NCBI GenBank assembly: GCA_964349045.1
Contig: CAYGFI010000059.1
Location: 1-24,920 of the forward strand
Source: JACJXF01 sp964349045
GTDB lineage: Bacteria > Bacteroidota > Bacteroidia > Bacteroidales > GCA-2748055
Direction of reading: 5' to 3'
Length of the DNA: 24,920 nt
In this document: in pieces, positions 1 through 7,477 of the stretch
How positions within the stretch are numbered: position 1 is the first letter of the stretch
Layout: every line of letters starts with the position of its first letter
Notes under the pieces: model-generated
Database searches by the model: none
What the model was told of the DNA's origin: nothing
The model's input: only the letters and a program-made list of their open reading frames with translations
Program-made: the position numbers and the translations under genes

Positions 1-131
1 GTTATCAAAAAGTAATTATAAATAGGTACTTTTAGGCTTTATATTTAAGTTATCTGCTCATATAATTGTGAAGTACAAAGAAAACCGTTTCATTTTAATT
101 TAAAAAGGTTTCGAAAGATTATTGAAACTAT

Positions 132-1388
132 ATGTTTATCCTCCTGAAACATATTAAAGAGAGCTTCATTTTCGCCATTCAACAGGTAATAATGAACAAA
201 TTGCGTACAATCCTTTCATTATTAGGTATTACGATAGGTATTTTTGCTATTATCAGTGTTTTTACCATTGTCGACTCCCTCGAAACAAATATCCGGACCA
301 GTCTGAATTCATTGGGAACAAATATTATTTATGTTCAAAAGTGGCCATGGACCGAGGAGAACGGGGCTGAATATCAATGGTGGAAATATGTTAATCGTCC
401 CGTTCCTTCTTTTGAAGAATACCGGGAAATAGAGTATCGCTCGGTAATGGCACAGGATGTGGGATTTGTTGTTTCAACCAGGGAAACTTCCAGGTTTGAG
501 AATAACAAAATTGAAAATACCCGTTTTATTGGCGTTTCCAATAATGTCGAGAAGATACGTACCATTGAAATAGAGAAAGGAAGGTATTTTACGACTTTTG
601 AGATTAACAGCGGGAGAAATTTCGCGGTTATCGGACACTCAATTGCTAAAAACCTCTTCCCGAACAGCGATCCGATAGGGAAAACATTTCGTATCAAAGG
701 CTTCAAACTGAAGGTTATCGGGGTCATCAGCAAGGAAGGCAAAGCTACTTTTTCCGATTCAATGGATGAATCGGTGATCTTACCCGTGACATTTATCCGT
801 AATGTTATTGATATTAAAAGTGAAAATTTCAATCCCGAGCTGTGGGTGAGATCCATGCCAAACGTAAGTAACGAGGAGCTTATTGATGAACTCAGGCAGA
901 TCCTGCGTTCGGTCCGGCGATTAAAGCCCAATGCAGAAGATAATTTCGCACTGAATCAAACCAGTATGCTCAGTAATTCACTCGATAGCTTTTTCAAGGT
1001 ACTGAATATGGCCGGATGGTTTATCGGACTATTCAGTTTGCTGGTGGGTGGTTTTGGTATCGCGAACATTATGTTCGTGGGAGTCAAGGAAAGAACAACC
1101 CAGATCGGAATACAGAAAGCGCTGGGAGCCAAGAGGTATTTTATAATGATGGAATTTCTCTTCGAAGCAGTCCTTCTGTCTGTCTTTGGCGGGGCAGTCG
1201 GACTTTTTCTGGTCTGGACCGGAACTATGGCTATTAATATGATGTCGGGTTTCTCAATCGACCTTACTATCGGAAATATTATTCTTGGATTGGGAATTTC
1301 CAGTCTTATCGGACTTATCTCTGGTCTTGCCCCGGCATGGTCGGCAGCCAGAATGGACCCGGTAACGGCGATTAATATGAGCTTTTAG
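132..1388 (+). CDS. MacB/FtsX-family ABC transporter permease
   Basis: This is a 418-residue inner-membrane permease of the MacB/LolC/FtsX type, the membrane subunit of ABC systems that move substrates through the envelope rather than into the cytoplasm. A first membrane helix at about residues 22-46 (LRTILSLLGITIGIF) is followed by a long periplasmic MacB_PCD-type domain (about 50-285). The C-terminal FtsX domain has three helices and the family hallmark GVKERTTQIGIQKALGAKR at about 315-333. It ends with the usual PAWSAARMDPVTAI motif. The length is normal for the family. No ATPase gene accompanies it on the same strand within the window; its partner may lie left of the window or elsewhere. 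The nearby ATPase at 1492-2169 is convergent and belongs to a different operon. Only 131 bases upstream are visible and I see no clear promoter there. The substrate cannot be told from sequence. Confidence 0.9.
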   Translation: MFILLKHIKESFIFAIQQVIMNKLRTILSLLGITIGIFAIISVFTIVDSLETNIRTSLNSLGTNIIYVQKWPWTEENGAEYQWWKYVNRPVPSFEEYREIEYRSVMAQDVGFVVSTRETSRFENNKIENTRFIGVSNNVEKIRTIEIEKGRYFTTFEINSGRNFAVIGHSIAKNLFPNSDPIGKTFRIKGFKLKVIGVISKEGKATFSDSMDESVILPVTFIRNVIDIKSENFNPELWVRSMPNVSNEELIDELRQILRSVRRLKPNAEDNFALNQTSMLSNSLDSFFKVLNMAGWFIGLFSLLVGGFGIANIMFVGVKERTTQIGIQKALGAKRYFIMMEFLFEAVLLSVFGGAVGLFLVWTGTMAINMMSGFSIDLTIGNIILGLGISSLIGLISGLAPAWSAARMDPVTAINMSF

Positions 1389-1491
1389 GATAGCAGCCCT
1401 CCCCTTCCGGTTGATGTGGTAAGTGGCTGAGTACCCTTTTATTATGGACTGGACGAAAACTTATTGTATATTATAGTTGATTACATGAATG

Positions 1492-2169
1492 CTACGTTTT
1501 TATGCATCCATTTTCTATTCTTAGAATTCTGTCAGCAATATTATCCGAAATAACACCATGTGTTGCAATTATTACCGTTACTTTTTTCTCTAAATTTAAA
1601 AACCTTAGGTATTCCAGAATTTCTTTGGCAGTCTCATCATCTACTGACGCAGTTGGTTCATCTGCGAGGATAATGGATGGTTGTTTAACTAATGTTCTTA
1701 TTATTGCTACTTTTTGTTGCTGCCCAACACTAAGTTCTTCAGGAAGCAGATGTAACTTATCTGTCAATTGAAACTGTTCAATATATGGCAAAACCAACTC
1801 TTGTATTTCTTTATGAGTAAGACCTTTAGGCGCTAAGGCAACCTCAATATTTTCAAACACATCATAAGTTGGAAGAAGATTCAGGCTTTGAAAAATTATC
1901 CCGATTTTATTCAATAAGAGCTTACTTATTGAAACATTATCAAGTTCACTGATTATCTGATCTTCTATTCTTACTATGCCTGAAGTAGGACTAATTAGTC
2001 CGCCAATAAGGTTTAATAGTGTAGACTTCCCAGCACCAGACCGCCCTTTAAGCAATACAAATTCGCCATGTTCTATTTGCAGGTTTATATCAGTGACAGC
2101 ATTGATTGATTGTTTTTTCCCTTTGTATTGTTTGGCTAGGGATATGCATTCAATGAAAGATATGCTCAT
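1492..2169 (-). CDS. ABC transporter ATP-binding protein (LolD/MacB type)
   Basis: This 225-residue nucleotide-binding subunit energises the adjacent FtsX-type permease. Visible motifs are Walker A GRSGAGKST (about 42-50), the Q-loop glutamine in IIFQSLN (94), the ABC signature LSVGQQQ (146-152), Walker B IILADEP (166-172) and the H-loop histidine in IATHG (204). The signature carries valine in place of the usual second-position glycine of LSGGQ; related forms of this family tolerate that. It lies 19 bases downstream of the permease at 2189-3409 on the same strand, so the two form one operon. The family comprises LolCDE, MacB and small export or lipoprotein-release systems. The actual substrate is unknown. 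The operon looks AT-richer by eye than the genes to its right, which may indicate separate ancestry. Confidence 0.92.
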   Translation of the reverse strand: MSISFIECISLAKQYKGKKQSINAVTDINLQIEHGEFVLLKGRSGAGKSTLLNLIGGLISPTSGIVRIEDQIISELDNVSISKLLLNKIGIIFQSLNLLPTYDVFENIEVALAPKGLTHKEIQELVLPYIEQFQLTDKLHLLPEELSVGQQQKVAIIRTLVKQPSIILADEPTASVDDETAKEILEYLRFLNLEKKVTVIIATHGVISDNIADRILRIENGCIKT

Positions 2170-2188
2170 AATTTTAATTTTATATGCC

Positions 2189-3409
2189 TTACAAGTAATT
2201 CTTAATAATATCCCCAGCCTTTGTGTGGTAAATTTTTATTATCGGGAAAATGCTGGCGATGAATGCCCCGATTAAGGATAAGCAGTATAAAATTGGTATG
2301 CTTGCGTATTGAAATCTGAATTCAACAGATTGGAATAATGAAATTTCAAAATTTCTCAAAATTTGAATTACTCCTATCCCAAGTAATAACCCAAGCGTAA
2401 CTCCAATTATTGATTGAATAAACGACACTAGAAAAATATGAGTGCTAAGGTTGAAGTCTGACCATCCAAGTGACTTTAATATACCTATTTCCCTGAATCG
2501 TTCAATCAAGGCGGTAAGTTGTGTTTTGGCAGAAAAAACAATTAAAAAAACAAAAATCAGAATTGTTAGTCCCCACGATGTTTTATCTATTATTGACATT
2601 ACCCTATAGGCAGGTTCATAGCAGTTGTAGGTTGATACTGAGAATTTATACATCATTTTTTTAATTTGATACATCACGGCATCCTGCATTCGGGCATCAG
2701 TCACTTCGACAAGAATTATATTCATGTCAAAATTAGGAGCATTGCATTGCAACTTATCTTTCAAGATAGATCTGACAAACTCAATTGGAGCATAAAAATC
2801 TGCTTTAATTGGTTTGATTCCCGAATTTACAATTCCAGCCAAAATCATTCTTCCCCCAAAAACATTCAGTGTATCTCCAATTGAAAGATTATGTGCTACT
2901 GCAAAAGATTGTTCTGCAATAAGTTCATCAGGATTGTCTGAAAGAAATTTGCCTGCTATAAGATTTGTGCGGGCACATACATTGCTTTTAGTTGCGATAC
3001 TGGTAGTATCAATCCCCCCAATTGAGATGTCTGATTTAAAACCGCTATCGTACATCTTGTATAGCAAACATGGAGCAGCGTCCTTGACCCCTTTAACATT
3101 CTTTATTGTTTTAATCATATCACGGTCTAACATCGTTGTTTTGACACCTTCAGCGAATACAGAACCATTTACTATTTTACTGGGGCAACAACTTTCATCG
3201 GAGGGAATATAAACAATGAAATGTGTACCTGTACTTTGCAATATTCCAAATGAATCTTTTTTATTTGACCCTGTAATACATAATATGAGTAAAATAAAAA
3301 CTGATGCAATAGCATACCCAGCTATGCTGAAAATAGTTCGCCAAAAATGCCTGCGAAGTTCTTTAAAAATATATCTCATATAGTGAAAATTATTTTTTGT
3401 TGGTTTCAA
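2189..3409 (-). CDS. FtsX-family ABC transporter permease
   Basis: This is a 406-residue membrane protein and the first gene of a two-gene ABC operon with the ATPase at 1492-2169. An N-terminal helix (about 17-45, with the run SVFILLILCI) precedes a large extracytoplasmic MacB_PCD-like region (about 50-270). Three further helices follow in the C-terminal FtsX domain: about 278-298 (WGLTILIFVFLIVFS), 326-354 and 370-395. The diagnostic segment RFREIGILKSLGWSD sits between the first two, at about 305-319. It is clearly related in architecture to the permease at 132-1388 but not similar in detail. Substrate unknown; a macrolide/peptide exporter or lipoprotein-type mechanotransmission role is possible. 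About 150 bases upstream to the next gene are very AT-rich and hold no consensus promoter I can defend. Confidence 0.88.
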   Translation of the reverse strand: MKPTKNNFHYMRYIFKELRRHFWRTIFSIAGYAIASVFILLILCITGSNKKDSFGILQSTGTHFIVYIPSDESCCPSKIVNGSVFAEGVKTTMLDRDMIKTIKNVKGVKDAAPCLLYKMYDSGFKSDISIGGIDTTSIATKSNVCARTNLIAGKFLSDNPDELIAEQSFAVAHNLSIGDTLNVFGGRMILAGIVNSGIKPIKADFYAPIEFVRSILKDKLQCNAPNFDMNIILVEVTDARMQDAVMYQIKKMMYKFSVSTYNCYEPAYRVMSIIDKTSWGLTILIFVFLIVFSAKTQLTALIERFREIGILKSLGWSDFNLSTHIFLVSFIQSIIGVTLGLLLGIGVIQILRNFEISLFQSVEFRFQYASIPILYCLSLIGAFIASIFPIIKIYHTKAGDIIKNYL

Positions 3410-3561
3410 GTAAGCGCAATTTTATAAAAAATGATATATGATTTCAATTTTTGACCAAATTTTATTGATTTTTAATCTGCATAATACATTTGTATAAAAT
3501 TCCCATTTTTAGATATAATAACAGAGGGTTTGAGTTTAGGCATTTATGCAGTTAGTGTAAA

Positions 3562-4344
3562 TTATTTTTGAACATCCTCCCCTGAAATAAACCAAGTCAA
3601 CTCAATAAAATCCTCAACCGATAACTGTTCGGGTCTCCTTTGAAATAATGGATTTCCCATTACACTCTCGTTTAACAGACCTTTAACCGAGTTCCTGAGC
3701 ATTTTCCGGCGCTGGTTAAACGACATTTTTACCACGGTTTTAAACTTCTTCTGATCAACTCCTAATTCAGTCCGGCCATTCCTGGTAAGACGTATAACTG
3801 CTGATTGCACATCCGGCCTGGGAAAAAACGAACCCGGACTCACTGAAAACAAGTACTCTATTTTGAACCATGTCTGTAGTAATACCGATAAAATACCATA
3901 GGTTTTATTTCCCGGGGGAGATGCAATACGCTCCGCAACCTCTTTCTGGATCATACAAACAACTTCTGTAACCTGGTCCTTATGATCAAGGACTTTAAAG
4001 AAAATCTGGGAACTTATGTTATAGGGGAAGTTACCGATAATCCGGAATTTTTCTGTTTCAGGGAATAAAGCATTCAAATCGAGTAACAGGAAATCGGCTT
4101 CAACCAGTTTTGTATTAATCCCGGGAAAATGATTTATTAAAAATTCTATCGATTCATGATCAATTTCAACCGGTACAAGATTAATATTCTTCTTACCGAG
4201 AAGAAATCCGGTAAGAACACCTTTCCCCGGACCAACCTCAATAATATTATTACTCCCTTCGGGGGAGAGGCTATCAGTTATCCTTTTTGCAATATTCGGA
4301 TCGGTAAGGAAATGCTGACCCAGGTGTTTTTTTGGTCGTACCAT
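3562..4344 (-). CDS. rsmA: 16S rRNA (adenine(1518)-N6/adenine(1519)-N6)-dimethyltransferase
   Basis: RsmA (KsgA) dimethylates two adjacent adenines in the 3'-terminal helix of 16S rRNA during late 30S subunit assembly, using S-adenosylmethionine. The 260-residue length is normal. The start MVRPKKHLGQHFL carries the family N-terminus. SAM-binding motif I is IIEVGPGKGVLTGF at about 34-47. The catalytic motif IV is present as GNFPYNISSQ (about 103-112), the N-(L/F)-P-Y signature of N6-adenine methylation. C-terminal family blocks FFPRPDVQSAVIRL (about 173-186) and FNQRRKMLRNSVKG (about 209-222) are intact. It is divergent from the thioesterase at 4411; the 66-base gap holds that gene's promoter. 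This is a housekeeping gene with no sign of decay. Confidence 0.97.
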   Translation of the reverse strand: MVRPKKHLGQHFLTDPNIAKRITDSLSPEGSNNIIEVGPGKGVLTGFLLGKKNINLVPVEIDHESIEFLINHFPGINTKLVEADFLLLDLNALFPETEKFRIIGNFPYNISSQIFFKVLDHKDQVTEVVCMIQKEVAERIASPPGNKTYGILSVLLQTWFKIEYLFSVSPGSFFPRPDVQSAVIRLTRNGRTELGVDQKKFKTVVKMSFNQRRKMLRNSVKGLLNESVMGNPLFQRRPEQLSVEDFIELTWFISGEDVQK

Positions 4345-4349
4345 AATTA

Positions 4350-4380
4350 TTTGTTACAACGCTCCAAATTAATACTTTTG
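4350..4380 (+). promoter_or_regulatory. Bacteroidota-type promoter for the thioesterase
   Basis: TTTG at 4350-4353 is followed after 19 bases by TACTTTTG at 4373-4380. This is an exact fit to the Bacteroidota housekeeping consensus TTTG-N19-TAnnTTTG. The predicted start of transcription is a few bases downstream, giving a short leader before the ATG at 4411. The element lies in the divergent gap with rsmA. Confidence 0.7.
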
Positions 4381-4410
4381 CATCAACTTGAATGAATAAA
4401 TTTTCGGTAA

Positions 4411-4884
4411 ATGAAAATATTGTCAAATCCCTGGTCAGGAATACCGGGATATAACTGCTTCGGTTGCTGTGATAACAATCCTATAGGCCTTAAAATGAAG
4501 TTTACGGAGCAGGCAGATTATGTAAGATCAGAATGGATTGGGAATCCTGATTTTCAGGGCTACCATAACGTTTTGCACGGGGGAATTCAGGCAAGTCTGA
4601 TTGATGAAATTGCAGGCTGGACAATTTTTGTCAAAGCAAATACCGGGGGAGTTACATCCAGACTTGAGATAAAATATAAAAAGCCGGTTGTGCTGGATGA
4701 AAAACCGGTAGTATTGAAATCCTACCTGGTAGAAATCAATAAAAGAATTGCCAGACTGAAAGTTGAGTTGTTTAATTCTAAGGGTGAGCTTTGTACTCAT
4801 GCGGAGGCTGACTATTTTGTACTTTCACCCGAAATGGCAAGGGAAAAATTTTCGTTTCCGGGAAAAGAAGCGTTTTACAAATAA
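4411..4884 (+). CDS. PaaI-type hotdog-fold thioesterase
   Basis: This is a 157-residue protein of the hotdog-fold acyl-CoA thioesterase superfamily (PaaI / YbgC-like group), which hydrolyses acyl- or aryl-CoA thioesters in the cytoplasm. The central helix signature VLHGGIQASLIDEIAGW (about 50-66) carries the HGG turn followed by the acidic catalytic position typical of PaaI-like enzymes. A short N-terminal segment YNCFGCCDNNPIGLKMKF (about 14-31) resembles the cysteine-containing leader of this subgroup (C-x-G-x-x-N-P-x-G-L). The beta-strand RLEIKYKKPV follows as expected. It is monocistronic from the look of the spacing, with a consensus promoter just upstream. Substrate is not predictable. 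Confidence 0.88.
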   Translation: MKILSNPWSGIPGYNCFGCCDNNPIGLKMKFTEQADYVRSEWIGNPDFQGYHNVLHGGIQASLIDEIAGWTIFVKANTGGVTSRLEIKYKKPVVLDEKPVVLKSYLVEINKRIARLKVELFNSKGELCTHAEADYFVLSPEMAREKFSFPGKEAFYK

Positions 4885-4945
4885 AATCCCGGTGGCTGAT
4901 TTTTGCTTCTCGGGGTAATCCATGATGTATTTTTTCAATTGTACA

Positions 4946-5008
4946 GAGTTAGACAGAGGATGAAGAGGGTTACACAGAGGAGGCACTGAGTTACACAGAG
5001 GATGAATA
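4946..5008. repeat. Three tandem 21-bp repeats
   Basis: Three head-to-tail copies of a 21-base unit occupy 4946-4966, 4967-4987 and 4988-5008. The shared core is GTTACACAGAGGA (first copy GTTAGACAGAGGA), followed by a variable tail TGAAGA, GGCACT or TGAATA. They lie in the 170-base gap between the thioesterase and the aminotransferase. No coding potential is evident. Confidence 0.8.
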
Positions 5009-5054
5009 GTATAGAAAGGAGAAATTCCAACTCTAAAATCGGATAAGAAAAAGA

Positions 5055-6239
5055 ATGAAGACCTACAATTTTGATAAAATAATTCAAAGGGAAAATACTG
5101 CCTGTGTTAAATACGATTTACGAAAAGTTTTCTTCGGAACAACTTCAATTCTTCCTCTCTGGGTAGCGGATATGGATTTTGAAACTCCGGATTTTATCCG
5201 TGAAGCAGTTCTAAACAGGGCATCTCATCCTGTTTACGGTTACACCTTTCGTACAGGAACATTCTCTGAAAGCATTGTAAACTGGATGCATAAAAGACAT
5301 AAATGGGTAATAAAGAAAGAATGGGTATCTTTTAGCCCCGGAGTTGTACCTGCCTTAAATATGGCAGTGCTGGCCTTTACAAAACCCGGAGAAAAGGTTG
5401 TAGTTCAGCCTCCGGTATATTTCCCGTTTTTTACTGCAGTAAAAAACCATGGGAGAGAATTGGTTTATAATCAATTGATCGAAAAGAACGGTCGTTACGA
5501 AATGGATTTTGACGACCTGGAAAGAAAAACCGATGAGAAAACCCGCCTGCTCCTTCTGTGTCACCCTCATAACCCGGTGGGCCGGCTCTGGTCGAAACAG
5601 GAACTCGAAACGCTGGTGGAAATCTGCGCCCGTAAAAATATACTGATTGTTTCAGACGAGATTCACTCCGACCTCATGTTAAACGGGAATGTACACATAC
5701 CCCTGGCGACCCTCTCTCAAAAGGCAGCAGATATAAGCCTTACATGTATTGCACCCAGTAAAACCTTTAATCTGGCAGGATTATCCACTTCGGCCCTGAT
5801 CATCCCCAATGAATTCCATAAAAAAGTATATGATAAAATGCTTGATGATCTTCACATCGGGATGGGGAATCTTTTCGGCTTAATCTCCCTGGAAGCTGCA
5901 TATAACTTTGGAGAAGAGTGGCTTGAACAATTACTGGTTTATCTAAATCAAAACCTGGTACTATTGAATGAGTTTTTCCTTACCAGAATTCCCAAAGTAA
6001 AAATAGTACAGGCAGAAGCAACCTATCTGATCTGGCTTGATTTCAGGGAACTTGGATTCAAAAACAAAGAACTAAAAGAGTTCATAATTCAAAAGGCCGG
6101 ACTCGGCCTAAACGATGGCCCATCATTTGGTCCGGGAGGAGATGGTTTTCAGAGGATTAACATTGCTCTTCCCAGGATTGTTTTAGTGGAGGCGCTTGAA
6201 AGGCTTGAAAGGGCTGTGAGGAACGGGATGACGTTATGA
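5055..6239 (+). CDS. patB: PatB/MalY-family PLP aminotransferase (cystathionine beta-lyase type)
   Basis: This is a 394-residue fold-type I PLP enzyme of the MalY/PatB family. Members cleave cystathionine or other S-conjugated cysteines to pyruvate, ammonia and a thiol, or act as class I/II aminotransferases. Visible marks are LPLWVADMDFETP near the N-terminus (33-45), typical of PatB; the substrate/PLP loop YGYTF (61-65); CHPHNPVGR (169-177); VSDEIHSDL (199-207) with the PLP-ring aspartate D201; and the Schiff-base lysine K236 in APSKTFNLAG. The C-terminal QRINIALPR provides the carboxylate-binding arginine. The length is normal. The start follows an A-rich stretch without a strong Shine-Dalgarno. 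The last codons (ATG-ACG-TTA-TGA) merge into the GTGACG-type repeat that follows, so the repeat may have reached the gene's 3' end. Confidence 0.92.
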   Translation: MKTYNFDKIIQRENTACVKYDLRKVFFGTTSILPLWVADMDFETPDFIREAVLNRASHPVYGYTFRTGTFSESIVNWMHKRHKWVIKKEWVSFSPGVVPALNMAVLAFTKPGEKVVVQPPVYFPFFTAVKNHGRELVYNQLIEKNGRYEMDFDDLERKTDEKTRLLLLCHPHNPVGRLWSKQELETLVEICARKNILIVSDEIHSDLMLNGNVHIPLATLSQKAADISLTCIAPSKTFNLAGLSTSALIIPNEFHKKVYDKMLDDLHIGMGNLFGLISLEAAYNFGEEWLEQLLVYLNQNLVLLNEFFLTRIPKVKIVQAEATYLIWLDFRELGFKNKELKEFIIQKAGLGLNDGPSFGPGGDGFQRINIALPRIVLVEALERLERAVRNGMTL

Positions 6240-6316
6240 CGTGACGGCGTGACGGACGGTGTGACAGCATGACGATCTTCACGTTCATAACGTTCGTTAC
6301 GATCGTTACGATCTTC
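6230..6316. repeat. GTGACG-type short-unit repeat, plus orientation
   Basis: A stretch rich in the words ATGACG and GTGACGG begins at the end of patB. From about 6271 it changes to CGTTACGATC / ACGATCTTCAC words, each present twice. It is much more GC-rich than the flanks and non-coding. Related words appear in the same orientation at about 6961-6993 and in the opposite orientation at about 7091-7136. Confidence 0.65.
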
Positions 6317-6452
6317 ACTATTTAAAATATCCTGCCATTTTGTCTTCTTTTCAATAAATTACCATGCCTTTTTGTCATTAAACGCTTTAAAATTTCCTCT
6401 GGTACAAGCTTTGATTTAGGACAAGCGTAAATAAAATGTTTAACTAAAAATT

Positions 6453-6457
6453 GGAGG
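6453..6457 (+). promoter_or_regulatory. Shine-Dalgarno site deciding the hsp20 start
   Basis: GGAGG sits 8 bases before the ATG at 6466, an ideal spacing. It is one of the few strong Shine-Dalgarno matches in this window, and it rules out the in-frame TTG at 6451 as the start. Confidence 0.75.
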
Positions 6458-6465
6458 ATATAAAA

Positions 6466-6897
6466 ATGTTACCAGCAAATCGCAGTACAATATGGTTACC
6501 GAATGTTTTAGATGACATTTTTGGTAACGATTGGTGGAGTGAAAGTATGAACAATGTTCTGGCCTCCACAAGACCAGCAGTAAATATTGCCGAAACTGAA
6601 CAGGAATATCGTGTAGAACTTGCAGCTCCGGGACTGGAAAAGAAAGATTTCAAGATTGACCTTCACAAGAATGTGCTTACAATCTCTTCGGAGAAGGAAT
6701 TGAGGAATGAAGAAAACAATGAAAACTTCATGAGGAGAGAATTCAGCTACAATTCATTCAAAAGGTCATTTACTCTGCCTGAAACCGTAAATGCCGAGAA
6801 AATCAAAGCTGAGCAGGCTAATGGAATTCTTACCGTTCATATTCCCAAAAAGCCCGAGGCTGTTGAGAAAGGTCCACGACAGATTAGTATTTCATAA
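6466..6897 (+). CDS. Hsp20/alpha-crystallin small heat-shock protein
   Basis: This cytoplasmic ATP-independent holdase binds unfolding proteins and keeps them available to DnaK/ClpB. I place the start at the ATG at 6466 (143 residues, MLPANRSTIWLP) because GGAGG at 6453-6457 lies 8 bases upstream. The upstream TTG in the same frame would place the ribosome site inside the gene. A short N-terminal arm is followed by the alpha-crystallin domain from about residue 37: VNIAETEQEYRVELAAPGLE, then KKDFKIDLHKNVLTISSEK. The conserved AXXXNGILTVHIPK motif appears as AEQANGILTVHIPKK near residues 119-133. The C-terminal I-x-I anchor is present as QISIS. The gene is monocistronic and ends at a strong terminator. 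The surroundings are repeat-rich on both sides. Confidence 0.95.
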   Translation: MLPANRSTIWLPNVLDDIFGNDWWSESMNNVLASTRPAVNIAETEQEYRVELAAPGLEKKDFKIDLHKNVLTISSEKELRNEENNENFMRREFSYNSFKRSFTLPETVNAEKIKAEQANGILTVHIPKKPEAVEKGPRQISIS

Positions 6898-6920
6898 TGC
6901 GGATTGATTACCATCTTGCA

Positions 6921-6959
6921 AAGCCTCACATCGGAAGTCTGATTGTGGGGCTTTTTTTA
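6921..6959 (+). terminator. Rho-independent terminator of hsp20
   Basis: AAGCCTCACATC (6921-6932) pairs with GATTGTGGGGCTT (6941-6953), with one bulged base and one G-U pair across an 8-base loop. It is followed by a run of T up to 6958. It lies 23 bases after the hsp20 stop codon. Confidence 0.85.
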
Positions 6960-6960
6960 A

Positions 6961-7136
6961 CGTGAGGATGTGAGGACGTGACGGGGTGACGTGGGCTGAG
7001 CTTGCCGATACCCGGGGTAACGGGGTCAGACTATGGGTAAAAGAGAGACATAGGCGTAGACAACGTGAGGTTATGTTTTGAATAAGAACCTGTCACGTCG
7101 TCACATCGTCGTCACGTTGTCACGTCGTCGTCACGT
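6961..7136. repeat. GTGACG/CGTCAC repeat cluster downstream of hsp20
   Basis: Two clusters of the same word family lie between hsp20 and the ykgJ-like gene. At 6961-6993 the words read GTGAGG/GTGACG on the plus strand. At 7091-7136 they read CGTCACGTCGTCAC, that is, the reverse complement. The segment between them (about 6994-7090) shows no gene. This whole 279-base gap is otherwise empty apart from the terminator and the promoter element at 7152. Confidence 0.6.
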
Positions 7137-7151
7137 TTAATACATTTTTTG

Positions 7152-7159
7152 TATCTTTG
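7152..7159 (+). promoter_or_regulatory. Bacteroidota -7 promoter box before the ykgJ-like gene
   Basis: TATCTTTG is an exact TAnnTTTG match, 17 bases before the ATG at 7177. No TTTG is visible at the expected upstream spacing, because that position is occupied by the CGTCAC repeat. The promoter call therefore rests on one half only. Confidence 0.45.
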
Positions 7160-7176
7160 AAAACCAATCCAAAACC

Positions 7177-7422
7177 ATGAATTGCCGTCCCCTGTGTGGT
7201 GCATGCTGCATCGCTCCGTCCATTTCCTCACCTATTCCAGGGATGCCATCAGGCAAGTCTGCCGGAGTTCGTTGTATTCATCTTAGCGTTGATTTCCGTT
7301 GCATGATATTTGAAAGTACTGACCGGCCTGACGCATGTGATGGTTTCAAAGCAGAGGTTTTGGTATGCGGGAAGAACAGGGAGGAGGCATTGAAAATTCT
7401 TGATAGTCTTGAGCAAAATTAA
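7177..7422 (+). CDS. YkgJ-family cysteine-cluster protein
   Basis: This is an 81-residue protein of the YkgJ/UPF0153 family, small proteins with a conserved set of cysteines thought to bind a metal (zinc or iron); the biochemical role is not established. It begins MNCRPLCGACCIAPSISSP, with the C-x-x-x-C-x-x-C-C cluster, and continues with PGMPSGKSAGVRCIHL. It then has FRCMIFESTDRPDACDGFKA, where further conserved cysteines fall. A C-terminal helix with HEXXH-free acidic content (NREEALKILDSLEQ) closes the protein. The length is close to that of short family members. The ATG follows a TAnnTTTG box. It appears to be a single-gene transcription unit converging with the HtrA-like gene. Confidence 0.85.
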   Translation: MNCRPLCGACCIAPSISSPIPGMPSGKSAGVRCIHLSVDFRCMIFESTDRPDACDGFKAEVLVCGKNREEALKILDSLEQN

Positions 7423-7477
7423 TCTTTTGTGTAGTTTTTAATATTTAGTCCGGAGAAGACTTTGCTCTTAAATCACC

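Noticed and set aside
374..931. 185-codon minus-strand frame
   Set aside because: It lies entirely antisense to the well-supported MacB/FtsX permease and shows no recognisable domain.
4946..5008. CRISPR-like array
   Set aside because: The units are adjacent with no unique spacers of regular length and there are no cas genes.
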